Assembly (NCBI GenBank): GCA_950295325.1
Contig: OX485807.1
Span: 2,916,501 to 2,980,500, forward strand
Source of the DNA: Polytrichum commune
Lineage: Eukaryota; Streptophyta; Polytrichopsida; Polytrichales; Polytrichaceae
Direction of reading: 5' to 3'
DNA length: 64,000 bases
Part shown: positions 1-11,385 of the stretch, in pieces
Layout: every line of letters starts with the position of its first letter
How positions within the stretch are numbered: position 1 is the first letter of the stretch
Position numbers and translations under genes: made by a program
The notes under the pieces: generated by a model
The model's input: the letters and a program-made list of their open reading frames with translations, nothing else
Database searches by the model: none
Told to the model about the DNA's origin: nothing

Positions 1-1680
1 AATGATGTATGTAGCTTTGCATTGTTGGCCAAATTTAAAAATTATATACTCATTATGTAATCATATTAAGTCAATCGTATGGGTACTATTTTTGATTTAT
101 GATGTTAAATCAAATAATTTATTGCACCACCTTGTTTTTTGACATTTGTGACTTTAAATGTTTGTAATCACTGTCTCAAACAATTAGGATTTTATGGAAA
201 GTTTCTCATAAAAAATGATTTTATTTCAACCAAGGCAACCCTACAATTATTTGGATTTTATTGCATACATTTACTATGTGCTCGAATAATTTAGCCATTT
301 TAACTACAATTGGCTTACACTCAAGATTGTCCTACTAGAATGGACAATTGACTTTGCCATCAATTGTCTTGACCTTATGTCACACATGATGGAAAAAAAT
401 TGAAGAATAAAATATCATTTGACCGGTTGACTTTAGTGGTTCACCTGAAAATTCAAGTCACCTTGTCTAATTGATTGGTCAACTTGAATTGGTATAGTCA
501 ACTAGTTGAGGGGTTTTATTTGAATAATTTTTTATTTTCTTAAAATTGGGTTAAAAATTTGACTAAAATTTGAATTGGTCGAGTTGATGTGCTGTACTCT
601 TATTTACAATTTTATCAGTCAATCAAAAAATTATAGTGACTTGAAGATCAATTAGTCTATTCAATAAAAAAAATTGATTTATTAGCAATTTTAAAGCAAT
701 TTTATTCTTTAAAATAAAAAACAAACCGGTTTGGTCGACTGCTAGGCAAACCGGTCTGCTTCCATGGGCATTTTGATTGGTCAATTTAGACTCTAAAAGG
801 AAAAAAAACATTTACCCCATTATGATTGAATGTACGGCGAAGTCCATGTCCCGTCTTTTGCTAGGACAATGACGGATATGATGGTGACAACGTTGTATAC
901 AATTGGGAGGACCTCTATGATCTCTTAAAGACATTAAAATATTAATAAAATAATTAACATTTTCATTAGTTTTTTATCAGTGTGAACTTGTTCAGAAATA
1001 CCCAATTAATACGGAGCCCTAAGAGACAAGGTTAGGACTGTGTGGCGCGGTGCTGCCCAACGGTTAAAGTGGTGGAGCTCCGATCTGTTGCTCCCCCCAG
1101 CAGTGCCCCCACAAACTTCCAAGAGCCAAAGGACGTGCAACTAACCTACACAATGTCTATTGCATCAACCAACAACTAATTCAGCTTATTCTAGGTTGGC
1201 ACATGTTGTCGTTCCACCCAATCTTACACCCTAAGCTCTGCAAACTTTGCCTTATGAATACTAATTAATAAGGAAGTTTCCACCCTCAACATCACTCTTA
1301 TCTACACATTCACGCACAAAAACTATAGTGACAACGTTGAGATGTTGAAGTGATGAGTTGCATAGCCGAAGCTAAGGTGATGAGCTATGAAGCTGATGTG
1401 AGGAAACATGAACTGTTATTGCAACCCACGATCTGTAAAGCAAAGTGAGACTCACACATATAAGCCAATACAATAGAGCAGGAAGTGTTATAATAGTGGG
1501 CCTTGAGTTCGGGGATTTTGAATGAATGCCACTCCCCCTAAGAAAACTACCCGATTGCATTTTTTTTCTTGTACTTCATGGCACATAATGTAACACGTAT
1601 GAAGTCAAGACAAGAAAATCATTGTTCAAGGGCCCAAACATGGTCAAGTACACAACTCCATTACCCTACATTAATTAGGT
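1..1680. other. AT-rich intergenic stretch, no gene seen
   Basis: No open frame here looks like a protein. The only frames are 60-70 codons long and composition-driven. The stretch is AT-rich with short A and T runs. A more GC-balanced patch near 1000-1130 gave no recognisable RNA gene. No terminal repeats or known element were recognised. Confidence 0.6.
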
Positions 1681-2210
1681 TAAATGAAAGTGATTCAAAA
1701 CTATATACCAACTTTGAATTATTCAAAAAAAACAATCATAAGCATTTGATAGATACATTGATCTGCAAGCCAAGCAATTTAAGTTGACAAATTTTTTTTT
1801 CAAGAAAATCATATTCTAGAATATTCTGCAAGTAGTGTGCAAGTAGGTATATTGAACACGTAATTTTTTTTAAAATGCTAAGATTAGATTAAATAATTTT
1901 TTTTTTCTATTTTTTTTGTAACGGTGCCCTCAAGTTGATAATGTGTTCAAGGAATTTAAAAAATCCAACTTCAAAATATTTAAGGTCATGAAATGTACGT
2001 CCAAAACCATATTTAACTATTAACTTTTGAGCACTACTTTTTATGATAATTTTAAAGATCTCATCTTGAATCTTGATATTCTATATTTGACTACCAAACA
2101 CAACAATAAATGGCAACATAAGAAAATCCAATTTAAACAACACTTTGCTACTACTTTATGCATTTGACCAAAAACTATATGGTTTTAGTATTCCGGAGCA
2201 CTTTTCTTGT
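1681..2210 (+). repeat. Dispersed repeat, copy 1 (pairs with 21355-21903)
   Basis: This block is similar, in the same orientation, to 21355-21903. Both begin with AAAGTGATTCAAAACTATA, share GTGCAAGTAGGTRATATTGAACA in the middle and end with a GTATTCCGGAGCACTTTT-like stretch. Many small gaps and substitutions separate them, so the duplication is old. No coding capacity, terminal inverted repeat or flanking duplication was found, so the element class is unknown. Confidence 0.6.
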
Positions 2211-2865
2211 ATACTTGATCGTACCTGCTCCTGGTAGTTGTAGTGTATAAGGAAGTGCCCAATAGTAGTGATAATAGGATTAGACTCATAGTGAGCCGGT
2301 GCTGGGATCACATCCGGTAATATTATAAAATTAAATATGAATTGGTTGCAATAGGAATGAATCTACCCATTGTAGCACTAGTAGAACGTAGCAATCAAAT
2401 TGTCATCTAGCAAATAGTAGCACTAAGAGGTAGAGAGCCAGTAAGACGCATGAGGTTACTATGGGTAGCAGAGAGTATTTTTTCTTAACACCACCAAATC
2501 AAAACAATTGTACCTACTTCATTGGAAAGACTACTTGGATAGGAGAGACACATAGGAACCTACTAAAAACCTCTTTGGCATCCATGAGGACTACGATCCA
2601 ACCCACAATAGCGTCCTCCTCACCCAACTTAATATAAAACACAAACACTTAGACCAAGAACCCCAAACCAAAGACACCTGCTCCATTGAAAAACCAATCC
2701 ATATTCCACACATCCATCTGAATACAACCTCAGGGCGATCACACCCCCTTACGTTTCATAACCACGTGCAATAAAATTTTGCTACCCTATATTATATGCC
2801 ATAGATAATTTTAAAAATTATGATGTTTTTTCTCTACATATACATAATCATTGATAATATATATA
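2211..2865. other. Intergenic, no gene seen
   Basis: No protein-like frame or recognisable element was found. The right edge runs into a TA-rich stretch (about 2855-2865) that was the target site of the foldback element next door. Confidence 0.5.
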
Positions 2866-4120
2866 GGGGATTACTATTTCCACATCTTTTTTGGCTAGAT
2901 TCACACCTTTTTGCCGGTTCGGTTGCTGTGTCACTGAGGCGCTATATATGAGATTCTTCATGGTGCATCTGGACCGTTGATCCACCAAGGCCCATTCAAG
3001 GGCCTCAATGATCCTAGGTGGCGGTGGGGTGGGGGGCGGGGGTGGTGCTTGCCACCACGGCGGGGTGGGGCCGTGGGCCTCATGTCTTTTTTGGGGAGGC
3101 TGGATTTAGGGTGGTGTCGGGCCTAGTGGCTAGGCCTACTTATTATATAACTAGTTGGTTACCCTTACTCTACTTACCAAATAACTAGTTGGTTAGCCTT
3201 ACTCTACTTACTAAATGACTAGTTGGTTACCCTTACTCTACTTACTAAATAACTAGTTGGTTACCCTAAGCTTACTCTTAATGTAGATGGGTCTTAAATG
3301 GTTAATTTTCAAACTAGCCTACTTATGGCATGATATGAAACAAGTAGGTTAGTACGAGATGGTTAGCAAATCCAAATCAAAATTTAGGAGCTCATATGAA
3401 TATCTTAGTCATTATCAAAGTGAAGATTATGGTGTCAATAATGATCATATAGGTGTCCATACCTAACTTCAAGACTTGCACATATACCACTCAAATATAC
3501 ATGTCCAATTAAGAAGAGTGACCACGAAAGGCCCATATACATTTGTAAATAATTGTATCCTACTTAGTGTCACCTACATTACATAATCTATGTATCATCC
3601 CTATTGTCAAGCAAATCGAATATTTTCATCCGGAAATGTAATGCCTCTAATGACATTACCATTATGTTGTAATTCTATCCTATATGATTGTGGATAGTCT
3701 CCTTCCTTGCAATGGTTGTAACATGAATATCTACCAAAATACCAAGTAAGGGTAACCAACTAGTTATTTAGTAAGTAGAGTAAGGCTAATCAACTAGTTA
3801 TTAAGTAAGTAAAGTAAGGGTAACCAACTAGTTATATAATAGGTAGGCCTAGCCACTGGGCCCGCCTAGCCACTAGGCCCGACACCACCCTAAATCCGGC
3901 CTCCTCAAAAAAGACATGAGGCCCACGGCCCCACCCCGCCTTGGTGGCAAGCACCACCCCACCGCCACCTAGGATCATTGAGGCCCTTGGATGGGCCTTG
4001 GTGGATCAACGGTCCGGGTGCACCATGAAGAATCTCATATATAGCGCCTCAGTGACACAGCAACCGAACCGGAAAAAAAGTGTGAATCTAGCCAAAAAAG
4101 GTGTGGAAATAACAATCCCC
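2866..4120. mobile_element. Complete foldback / Mutator-like non-autonomous transposon, 1255 bp
   Basis: The two ends are inverted copies. The left end starts GGGGATTACTATTTCCAC and the right end finishes GTGGAAATAACAATCCCC. Similarity continues for about 270 bp inward and then through subterminal 34-bp tandem repeats, giving inverted ends of roughly 370 bp. The element is flanked on both sides by TATATATA, consistent with an 8-9 bp target duplication in a TA-rich site. It has no transposase frame, so it is non-autonomous. Long inverted ends with internal tandem repeats suit foldback elements or long-TIR Mutator-like elements; the superfamily is inferred. A transcript through it would fold into a long hairpin. 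A second, damaged copy lies at 38652-40622. Confidence 0.8.
3137..3277 (+). repeat. 34-bp subterminal tandem repeat inside the foldback element
   Basis: Four units begin TACTTACTAAATAACTAGTT and end CCCTTACTC, at 3137, 3171, 3205 and 3239. The last unit is a few bases longer. About three units in inverse orientation lie at 3745-3850 in the other end. The same repeat, with about five units, occurs at 38939-39116. There are no unique spacers between units, so it is not a CRISPR array. Confidence 0.8.
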
Positions 4121-4380
4121 TATATATATATATATATCTTTATATATTTTTGGTCATCTTCATTTTTGTAGTAATTGTTTTAGGGCAATACTGCATCATT
4201 TTAGTTAGAAACGATATATTTTATTCTATTTTATTTAAAAATGAATAAAATCATCAAATTTGGTTACCAATTTTTATTATGTAATAGATACCGTGTATAT
4301 ATTCATGAAAGAAAATTGATAAAATTTAGACCCATTTTGGTGATGCTTTATGTAAAAAGTAGATTTTTTTTATCACATGT

Positions 4381-5830
4381 GGTGTTCAACTTGACAATGG
4401 AGTGCACCCCCCGGGAACATAACAAAATGCAACCCCGACACTGATATAAAGACCACAATACCCACCCTCCACATATCCTCCCCCATAGCACATCTCCACA
4501 CATCCACAGGCTCCACCCAACATGAATACTACACCACATATATCCAATGACTCTGGAACCAATACAAACATCACTACAACTCCTCACTCACCCCAATACT
4601 CGACCCTCCACACCATGATTTCCTAACTAAATTAACATGGCTCACCCAAAGATACATATCCTCCCTACCCCCCCACCTCCCTACCAAGCCTATAATACCA
4701 AACAAGCTTTGGCCCACAACACTATACACTCCTCCATACTAGCTTTCTTCATAGATTCATTCTCATTCACCGACTCATATTACTCTAGCCCACTCACATG
4801 CCCCCCTTGAACTCCACAACTACCCCACCCCCCCACCTATAAAACACATTATTCGGATCTCACGGCAATGCATACTCCAACTAGCGGGCGCGGAGAGGCC
4901 TAGCGCACCCACCAAACTCTCAAGCCATAGTCAAAGCACTACATTGGGCTCTATACCATGAGGCCCTTAACATCCTCATCCTACCACATGAAAATTGATA
5001 CAACAAAAGACATCCCCTCACCAGCCCCCACCTAGACACCCAAGTACTCACTCACCTCAATCCACACATCCTCACATACCACCCTCAAACAAGTTTTCCA
5101 ACATACCTAGCCACAACCAAACCCAAATTAATAATGATCCTCTGCATACACCTATTCTAGAGCCCCTTCAATATTCCCATCAATGATTCAAATATTGCTT
5201 CGAAGCAACATTACACCTAATATATTTACCCCCCTTCCTACTACTTTAATACCACCTCTCCCCCTACCCGTCCCAACCTCATTCTACACACAAAAACAAC
5301 CCAAATACCCTACCACCCATAATTATAACACAAATGGTTCCTTAACCCCCCCAACCAAGGTAATGAAAAAGTCGTTGGCCTTGGTGTCTATCATCCCGCC
5401 AACAATACCCAACATGCCTATAGACTCCCCGGACGACAAAATATCATATGTTCAAACCTAACATTCATCTACGTAGCCATGTATCTCACCAAAGACAATA
5501 CCACCCACTGATATATCTTCATAGATTGCCTCAATTTCATTTACCTAATCCACAACTACCTCCGCCAATCGTCCTCTTAGCACAACTACCCACAAAAATT
5601 ACTCATACAAGCTATGATATGACGACCATCACAACACACATCCCCCCTCACACTCCAAAAATTGTGCTCACACTTAGGCATATTGGGAAACAAAGCCACC
5701 TATAAACTTGCCAAATTGGGTGCTAACAAACTCCTTCCAAATACTACCCCCCCAATCCATATCGCACATATAACCACCTTTTGGCACTTCAAAATCCTTA
5801 TAAAAAACTGCCATATTTATCGCGCACCTC
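4381..5830 (+). mobile_element. Decayed LINE fragment, RNase H and flanking region
   Basis: This C-rich stretch encodes, across shifting plus-strand frames, the tail of a plant-type LINE polyprotein. An RNase H-like beginning (NTNGSLTPPTK near 5325-5360) continues in another frame as VYHPANNTQHAYRLPG. It is followed by IFIDCLNFIYLI (a DSLN-like motif) near 5515-5550 and by SHLGILGNKATYKLAKLGAN near 5665-5730, which matches the conserved H.GI.GNE.AD.LAK.GA region. The residues after that (PPIHIAHITTFWH) fit the same families. Frame changes and stops are frequent, and the TDGS motif has become TNGS, so it is a dead fossil. The reverse transcriptase part is absent or beyond recognition. Confidence 0.6.
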
Positions 5831-6520
5831 TTCATGAGGAGTGCCCGAAACACCATGGGCACAAGGGGACCCTGGAGTGACACCACTGGTAAGAGGGCCC
5901 TGGGTGTTGGGAACGCCTCCCGCCCACGGAGACTAGGAGTCACAAGGGTAAGGCCATCAGCTATACGTAGCTTATGGCATGCGGATTCTAGAATGCTCAA
6001 GAACACCTCAATCGGAGGTACGAGTTAGGAGATATGACAATTAGAATGGGGCGTTGTCCTGGGATAAAACAAGTGAAAGGTCCATTGGCATCTACGCAAA
6101 GAGTAGATGTTGATAGAATGACTGATTGATTCCATAAGAGATCATAAGAAGAGGTTATAGTGGTCTGAAGCTGCTAGAGGCTTCTAGCTTCAGCGGCTAA
6201 GGGAAATTGTGTACATGGCCCCAACTCATAGGAGAGAGACAAAAGGTTTCTTGGCGGTGAGTTAGGGACCCTGCCCAAAGTCTTAGAGGCTTATATGAGT
6301 GAGGCAACGTGGCCAACCGAAGCCACCCGAGGCCGAACGACACGACCTTCACGGGCATTGGCCCAATGTGGGGGCTTAGTTGCCTAGTATGATTCGGGTT
6401 CTTGTAATGTTGCTCCAGCAATGCGATGATCAACTTAAGATTGGACTCCTATGGAAGGAAGTCCACATCTTACCATTGATTACCGATTAAAGTGAGAGTC
6501 CCGAAATACAAGCCTTTGGA
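5831..6520. other. Intergenic between LINE remnant and inverted-repeat arm
   Basis: This moderately GC-balanced stretch has frames of 60-110 codons on both strands, none with a recognisable domain. It may include the 3' end of the LINE or an unrelated old insertion. Similarity to the right arm begins only at about 6521. Confidence 0.45.
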
Positions 6521-6584
6521 AGTATTCACAAATTTCCAAGCCAAGGAGTGAACGTACAAGTTACAGACAAGATCAGCAGTGTAT

Positions 6585-7545
6585 TCACAAGGATACAATA
6601 TCCATGTAAAGAGGATTGACATTCTTGCCGGTACTCTCATGACCTGTGGCAACCACAGGAGGTCTCCCCTTCTCTTTCTGCAGGGAAGGATTGTCCAACT
6701 TCTGAAAATTGTATACAATTCTCAAATATCAGTCCCAGGCATTCAGTCGTCAATAATCTGACATGATTGTGGTAATATCTGAAGGGTCGATCCACTACCT
6801 CATCTCTGTAGGTGTTCAATTCAATGTGTAACTAATTGATGTTCCACGTCTCCTGTACATCAAATGAAAGCAATATTTGTCTGGAATCGGTCCATTACGT
6901 GCCTTTGTGCCAACAGACTCTCCTCATATTCCAGAATCGGTGCAAATCATTTCCTGTCTTGAGACCCCTCCTTTCAGATAATCATGAATGTTTCAAGACA
7001 CAATTGGTGTATTGGTCTTCGAAATTTCTTTCAACTACAATGTCAAAATGAGGAAAAGCCGGGCTCCTCTCAAACAAGTTAACAGTGGAAGACTTCAGGT
7101 CCCTGCCCTGCTGGTTAAACTTTAGCACATCTGTGCAGATTCAAGTCGATGGAACCATGTAAAATATACGCCAGCCACAATGAGATCAATTCACAAACAC
7201 TTTAGGCCACAGAATGCTTAAGGTACTTGCATGATCAGAGGTGTAGGCACAATGACTCAATAAAGCTACTGGTAACCTACGGAATGTTGTGAAGGATTCA
7301 ATATCCAAGAACCGAGGACTGATCGTTCTTGCTGGTCTCACCTGCGGCAGGCAGAAGACTACTTAAGAAGTCTCCCTTTCTCTCTGAATCCCTTAAAGTA
7401 AGCCGAACAAGTTGAGTCATGCAGATTGTACAAAAAACAAACAGCAGATTGTAACATACATCGACCACGCAGTCATCATGAATGAGACATGATGATTATG
7501 GCGTTTTGAAGGTCCATCTATTTCATGTTTGTAGTTGCTGCTAAA
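6585..7545 (-). repeat. Two diverged tandem copies downstream of the left F-box gene
   Basis: The stretch about 6585-6840 resembles about 7290-7545 in the same orientation. Both contain ACAATATCCA/TTCAATATCCA, then ATTCTTGCCGG/GTTCTTGCTGG, then an AGTCTCCC-type pyrimidine run and a piece ending near a conserved CATGAT motif. The same pair is mirrored in the right arm, so this local duplication predates the large inversion. It lies 3' of the F-box stop codon and may belong to its 3' untranslated or flanking region. No coding signal was seen. Confidence 0.45.
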
Positions 7546-7614
7546 TTCCAGCTGTAGTTACTTGAATGAAATGTTTCTGGTATCTACGGCTGTAATCGTC
7601 TAGTCTTCACAGAG

Positions 7615-9162
7615 CTATGCCGGCGTGAAGCTTGGTTCAAAAGGCTGAAATCTTCCGTAGAGATGCAGCACAGCCTCATCCACAGGCCATGTTTGGTCAC
7701 TAGAGCTCCAAGACTTGGCACGGATGTCATATTTCAGCAACCGCTGGCCATCGATGTTACATAAGTAAGGCCTCCCACGGATCAAACAAGTATACCAGTA
7801 ATACCTCCCCCTGGCCTTCACATCGATCAGAGACGCTGGGACAACTGTCACATGCTGCATTACTGGTGTGCTGGGAGTCCCCGGAGCTGTGACGTCGGGC
7901 GCATCAGGGTCAATGGTCGATGGGTCCATGGAGGTAATGTGGAACTCTATATCTTGTCCAAACCCCTTAATGCTCTGGGACAGTATGAGGTACACCTTTC
8001 CTTCCACAGCTACCAGAGCGTGCAACGATATGACAATAGGTAGCCGGTAGCGGGGGGATTCCTGGCCATATAACATCATCGCGATGTGGCTTTCGGAGAC
8101 GGTGGATGTGTACCATCTGTCCAGCACGGTGCTATATATGACGATACGAAATCTAACGCTGCCAGCAGGGATGTGCCCCAGGAAACAGACGAAGTCAGAG
8201 CAAGAGACACTGAGCTTGCCCAGTATCATCTGGTCGGAGTTGTCCAGGAAGCGAAGCAACTTGCTTTCACTCCATCGTCGAGTAGACGATTTATACACGG
8301 CATAGCTCCACCAAAGAAAACGAGTGGGGTGCGTATGTACATGAACCAAAGCGTAGGTCCGCTGCAGCTGATTGACCACCAGGTGTACTTTCACGAAAGT
8401 ATTCGCGAGTGCACGAGGCCGGGGGTCCACTTCCGCGGGGTTCGGGCTTGCCGGCAGCCATTGTAGAGAATGCATTATGGGATTCCAGATCCCGTAGCAC
8501 GTATACAGCGTGCCGTCCATGTGTTCCAGCAGGGTGCCAACACAAAGAAGGCCACCGGAAGCTGTCACTACGTGAACTTTCGAGTACTCCGGGCCCTCCT
8601 CTGGAAAGCTCGGCAGAGAGAGCCAAGAGTTGGTCTCATGCTCAAAGCCGGTGACCAGTGGCCCTGCAGTCGGTGCTAACCTCCTCGCACGCAGGAACTT
8701 GCAGAGTATATAACCGTAGGAGGAGTTCACATGCCTCATGTGGCCAAGCGTCTGAGGTGAACCCCTGTCTGGGCCGCTCAAGATGGCCCTCCATTTGTTG
8801 CTGTCTATAGCCATCACCGTCTCCCAGAACCGGTGGATGGGCAGGAAGCTGAGGACCCTGTCCGTGAATTCCTCTCGGAGGTGTTCCCACACTTTGGGAT
8901 CCACGAACCGGGTGCAGGATGAGGATGAGGATGCAGATGCATCATAAGCTGCGGGTAGCGCCAGAGCAGCATTTTCTGGGCCCGCCTCGGCGTTCTCTTC
9001 TTCTTCTTCTTCTTCTTCTTCTTCTTCTTCTGGAGGATCTCCACCCCGTAGTATTCTGATCCGGTAAAAGTTATAAAAGTCTGCAGTGTATCTGTTGGGC
9101 TGCATGGATGGAATGGCTGAGAGCTGAGTTGTCGACGACGATGAGCCAATTAAATCGAACAT
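7615..9162 (-). CDS. F-box protein with propeller-like C-terminal half (left-arm copy)
   Basis: The product is 515 residues from the first ATG at 9162 and likely acts as the substrate receptor of an SCF E3 ubiquitin ligase, binding SKP1 through the F-box. The F-box lies at about residues 88-130 (VWEHLREEFTDRVLSFLP...FW), preceded by a disordered Ser/Glu-rich stretch with a run of 12 Glu encoded by a GAA microsatellite. The remaining 370 residues have F-box-associated/kelch-like strands, for example LVTGFEHETNSWLSLPSFP, VVTASGGLLCVG and YGIWNPIMHSLQWLP. The frame continues 14 codons upstream of this ATG with no other ATG, probably because an intron ends there. It is a single intact coding exon, GC-richer than its surroundings. 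The right-arm twin is 32506-34038. The substrate is unknown. Confidence 0.85.
   Translation of the reverse strand: MFDLIGSSSSTTQLSAIPSMQPNRYTADFYNFYRIRILRGGDPPEEEEEEEEEEEENAEAGPENAALALPAAYDASASSSSSCTRFVDPKVWEHLREEFTDRVLSFLPIHRFWETVMAIDSNKWRAILSGPDRGSPQTLGHMRHVNSSYGYILCKFLRARRLAPTAGPLVTGFEHETNSWLSLPSFPEEGPEYSKVHVVTASGGLLCVGTLLEHMDGTLYTCYGIWNPIMHSLQWLPASPNPAEVDPRPRALANTFVKVHLVVNQLQRTYALVHVHTHPTRFLWWSYAVYKSSTRRWSESKLLRFLDNSDQMILGKLSVSCSDFVCFLGHIPAGSVRFRIVIYSTVLDRWYTSTVSESHIAMMLYGQESPRYRLPIVISLHALVAVEGKVYLILSQSIKGFGQDIEFHITSMDPSTIDPDAPDVTAPGTPSTPVMQHVTVVPASLIDVKARGRYYWYTCLIRGRPYLCNIDGQRLLKYDIRAKSWSSSDQTWPVDEAVLHLYGRFQPFEPSFTPA
8998..9030 (-). repeat. GAA trinucleotide microsatellite inside the F-box gene
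   Basis: Eleven perfect TTC units on the plus strand (GAA on the coding strand) encode most of the 12-Glu run. At the matching place the right-arm gene reads EEEEAKE, so the tract grew or shrank in one copy after the duplication. Confidence 0.9.
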
Positions 9163-9198
9163 ACTTGAATGGTCGAAAATTACCAGCAACTGAATCTT

Positions 9199-9878
9199 CT
9201 GCAAGGTTGTTGTTCGGAGCGTAGGCGCCTAATCAGTCCACAGAGAAAGAGTTATCATGTGGAATCGTAAATCTATGGAGAGAGAAAAATAATGAAGCCC
9301 GACAAATCACAAGAAGGACATCATGTTCAAGGCTGAACTGACCAAGAAAAGCGTTCAAACGTTTTATGAGACTACATCCTCCAACGCCAAGGATGCTGCA
9401 AACGTTTGGCATCAAACTGATTTTGGGACTTTATGTACACAAAGGCAGAGGATAAACAACCACACTCACATACTTGTCCACATGAAGTAGCTCTCATTAC
9501 TATAACTGTTGCTGACAATCCTTCTACCAGATTTCAAGCAGTACCAAGCAATGTGAGGCGCTCTTGCAAATGGCGTGAAAGCTAGTAAGGTGTACATTTT
9601 GCACCTAAACCGTCAACTCGCGCCCTACAGCTGAAGGGCGGTATTTATACTGTAAAACAAGACTTATAATTATGAGCAACAACCAGCTGGTTCATAATAT
9701 TATTTCAACACGTACATTTTCAATTGCAAGAGAAAGGGCACTTTGCAGCTTCTCCGGCCGCACATATGTCGACAACACCAAGCACAGTTACACCGACTAC
9801 CACATTTGTAACATAATCGGCGCCAAGCATTTGCGCAGCCCAAATGTATAAGCGTCTATCAGCAGCGCAGACACTCAC
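9199..9878 (-). other. Predicted intron in the 5' leader of the left F-box gene
   Basis: Read on the minus strand, an exon end ACTG is followed by a strong donor GTGAGTG at 9878. An acceptor ACCTTGCAG ends at 9199, 37 bases before the ATG. Both sites are conserved in the right arm (31787-32469). The intron would be 680 bases. This is inferred from splice signals only; the pyrimidine tract before the acceptor is weak. Confidence 0.45.
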
Positions 9879-10079
9879 CAGTACTAATTTGTGGGTCCGT
9901 CGGGAAGGGCTCCGCTCGATCTCTGGGTAGCCGTGCAGACTCTTGCCTGCAGCAGCACCAAATCTCCCGCTACCTGGTATCCCACTAACCCTGCAAGAAC
10001 GAAGCTCGCTAACACGAGGAGGTCCAGTACTCCGGTCCAAAGCGCGACAACCTCACAGAACACCTCCGTCCACTCCGTG

Positions 10080-10125
10080 AAGACTGGAGAAGAAACTGTG
10101 CCAGGCTGATTTATATCTAAAACTT
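10080..10125 (-). promoter_or_regulatory. Probable TATA-type core promoter of the left F-box gene
   Basis: On the minus strand a TATA-like AGATATAAAT lies at 10110-10119, about 230 bases upstream of the predicted leader donor at 9878. The same box and nearly the same 250 bases downstream recur in the right arm (31546-31555). Transcription would be expected to start about 30 bases downstream, near 10080. Position relative to the gene and conservation are the only support. Confidence 0.4.
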
Positions 10126-10410
10126 TCAACGCTTCCCAATTCCCTTTTGCCGTCTCTGGGGCTGCAGTGCGGGTCGGAGCTCATGCACATTAGATTGGGT
10201 CAGGTGCACACATGTTGGGAGGTGCTTGCCGCCTGGAGTCCCAGTTGTACTGGGCGCCTGGGGGACTGCAGAGAGCAGTTGCAGACACGCGTGGAAAAGC
10301 AAAGATGACATCTAATCTGCTCTTTGCACATGCACAGCCGCTAGCTAGATAATAACTCTAACAGCTTCCTTCCCGTACCAGCTTCTGCCTTCCTCCCCAG
10401 GACTTTGCAA

Positions 10411-10609
10411 CCATGAACGGGGCGAATTGGCTGCCAGTAGTTTACAGATGAACTGGTTGAGTTTGAGAGTTAACCGATTGCACTTCTTCAAGACTTCATG
10501 AAATTACCCATCCTCTTAGAGAAATCTATGGAATAGTATATTGATGAAGAAAATCCGGTTAGACCTGGGAACACTCGGATACTGGATGCCCAAAAATCTC
10601 CCCGGACAC
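10411..10609 (-). mobile_element. Small 10-bp-TSD element, copy a (left arm)
   Basis: This is one of nine copies in the window of a 200-230 bp element that begins GTGTCCRGGGAG and ends CTCCCCGTTCATTG. It is read on the minus strand and flanked by GACTTTGCAA (10401-10410) and TGCTTTGCAA (10610-10619), a slightly decayed 10-bp target duplication. It has no coding capacity. The right-arm twin (31034-31253) is about 20 bases longer, so this copy has a small deletion. It lies about 280 bases upstream of the predicted F-box TATA box. Confidence 0.7.
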
Positions 10610-11156
10610 TGCTTTGCAATTGTGTGCAGGTCAGAGCCACTGCCACTTGCCAAGCAGAGACAGTGTGAGCAAAACAAATGAATGAGGCGAACTGCATTTT
10701 TACGCAATGTCGATTTATCAACCCCAAGATGTCCAAGTGTTTTCACATAACATTACTCATTACTCAACGTTCAACACTCGTTATGGGGGCCTTCCAATTT
10801 TTTTTTTGCAAATTAAAAATAGATTGTTAATCCTCCCATGTGAGTTTGTAATGGTTCTTGAACCCTCAAACATTCATAAATGTTGGAACTGCCCACAACA
10901 AAGTCACCCATCTTAGAAACTTCAAAAAAGCATTGGAGTTTTGAATGAGTCTGATTGGGATCAAGACCCTAAATGACCAGCCAATGTCGGTGGAAGGGGA
11001 GGACATGTGAGAGTGGGATCGCATGCGTGCAGGACCCCTTCTTACAAACCCTTATATACTAAATAAATCAAATTAGATTAATTTATGTTTTAAATTGTGA
11101 CTAGACGAAGAGTATTATCTATACATACAAATCATAGATTGAATATGTCTCATGCA

Positions 11157-11385
11157 GTGTCCAGGGAGGTTTTTGGACTTAATTGGTCAAGATCCTAGTG
11201 TTTCCAATAGTCCAACCAGTTTCATGTCGACGTCTTTCGGTTTTCCTTTTCATTAATTAGAGGTATATTCTCTCAAATCCTCTGGAATTCATCAATGACT
11301 TTTTCAAAAACTTGAACTTCAATCTGCAATTTCTCAAACTCAACCTGCTCATCTGTAACTAGCGGTCAGCTCTCCCCGCTCATCG
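11157..11385 (+). mobile_element. Small 10-bp-TSD element, copy b (left arm)
   Basis: This 229-bp copy of the family starts GTGTCCAGGGAGG. It is flanked by a perfect 10-bp direct repeat, GTCTCATGCA (11147-11156 and 11386-11395), the clearest target duplication of the family. The internal stretches CATCTTTCGG-like, TTTGAGGTATA-like and CTCAAACTCAACC are shared with the other copies. The right-arm twin at 30256-30486 keeps the same flanks, so insertion preceded the inverted duplication. Confidence 0.8.

Noticed and set aside
1015-1130. Possible tRNA or other RNA gene in a GC-balanced patch
   Set aside because: No complete cloverleaf with acceptor pairing and T-arm consensus could be drawn.
3137-3277. 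Regular 34-bp repeats resembling a CRISPR array
   Set aside because: The units are contiguous with no unique spacers, lie inside a transposon end, and the genome is that of a plant.
4995-5705. Pro/Thr/His-rich ORFs that could be read as a proline-rich protein
   Set aside because: The composition comes from C-rich sequence. Shifting frames reveal a decayed LINE RNase H domain instead.
11157-11385. The 200-230 bp family as solo LTRs (starts TGTCC, ends near TTCA)
   Set aside because: The flanking direct repeats are about 10 bases long. LTR elements make 4-6 base duplications, and no polypurine tract or primer site is nearby.
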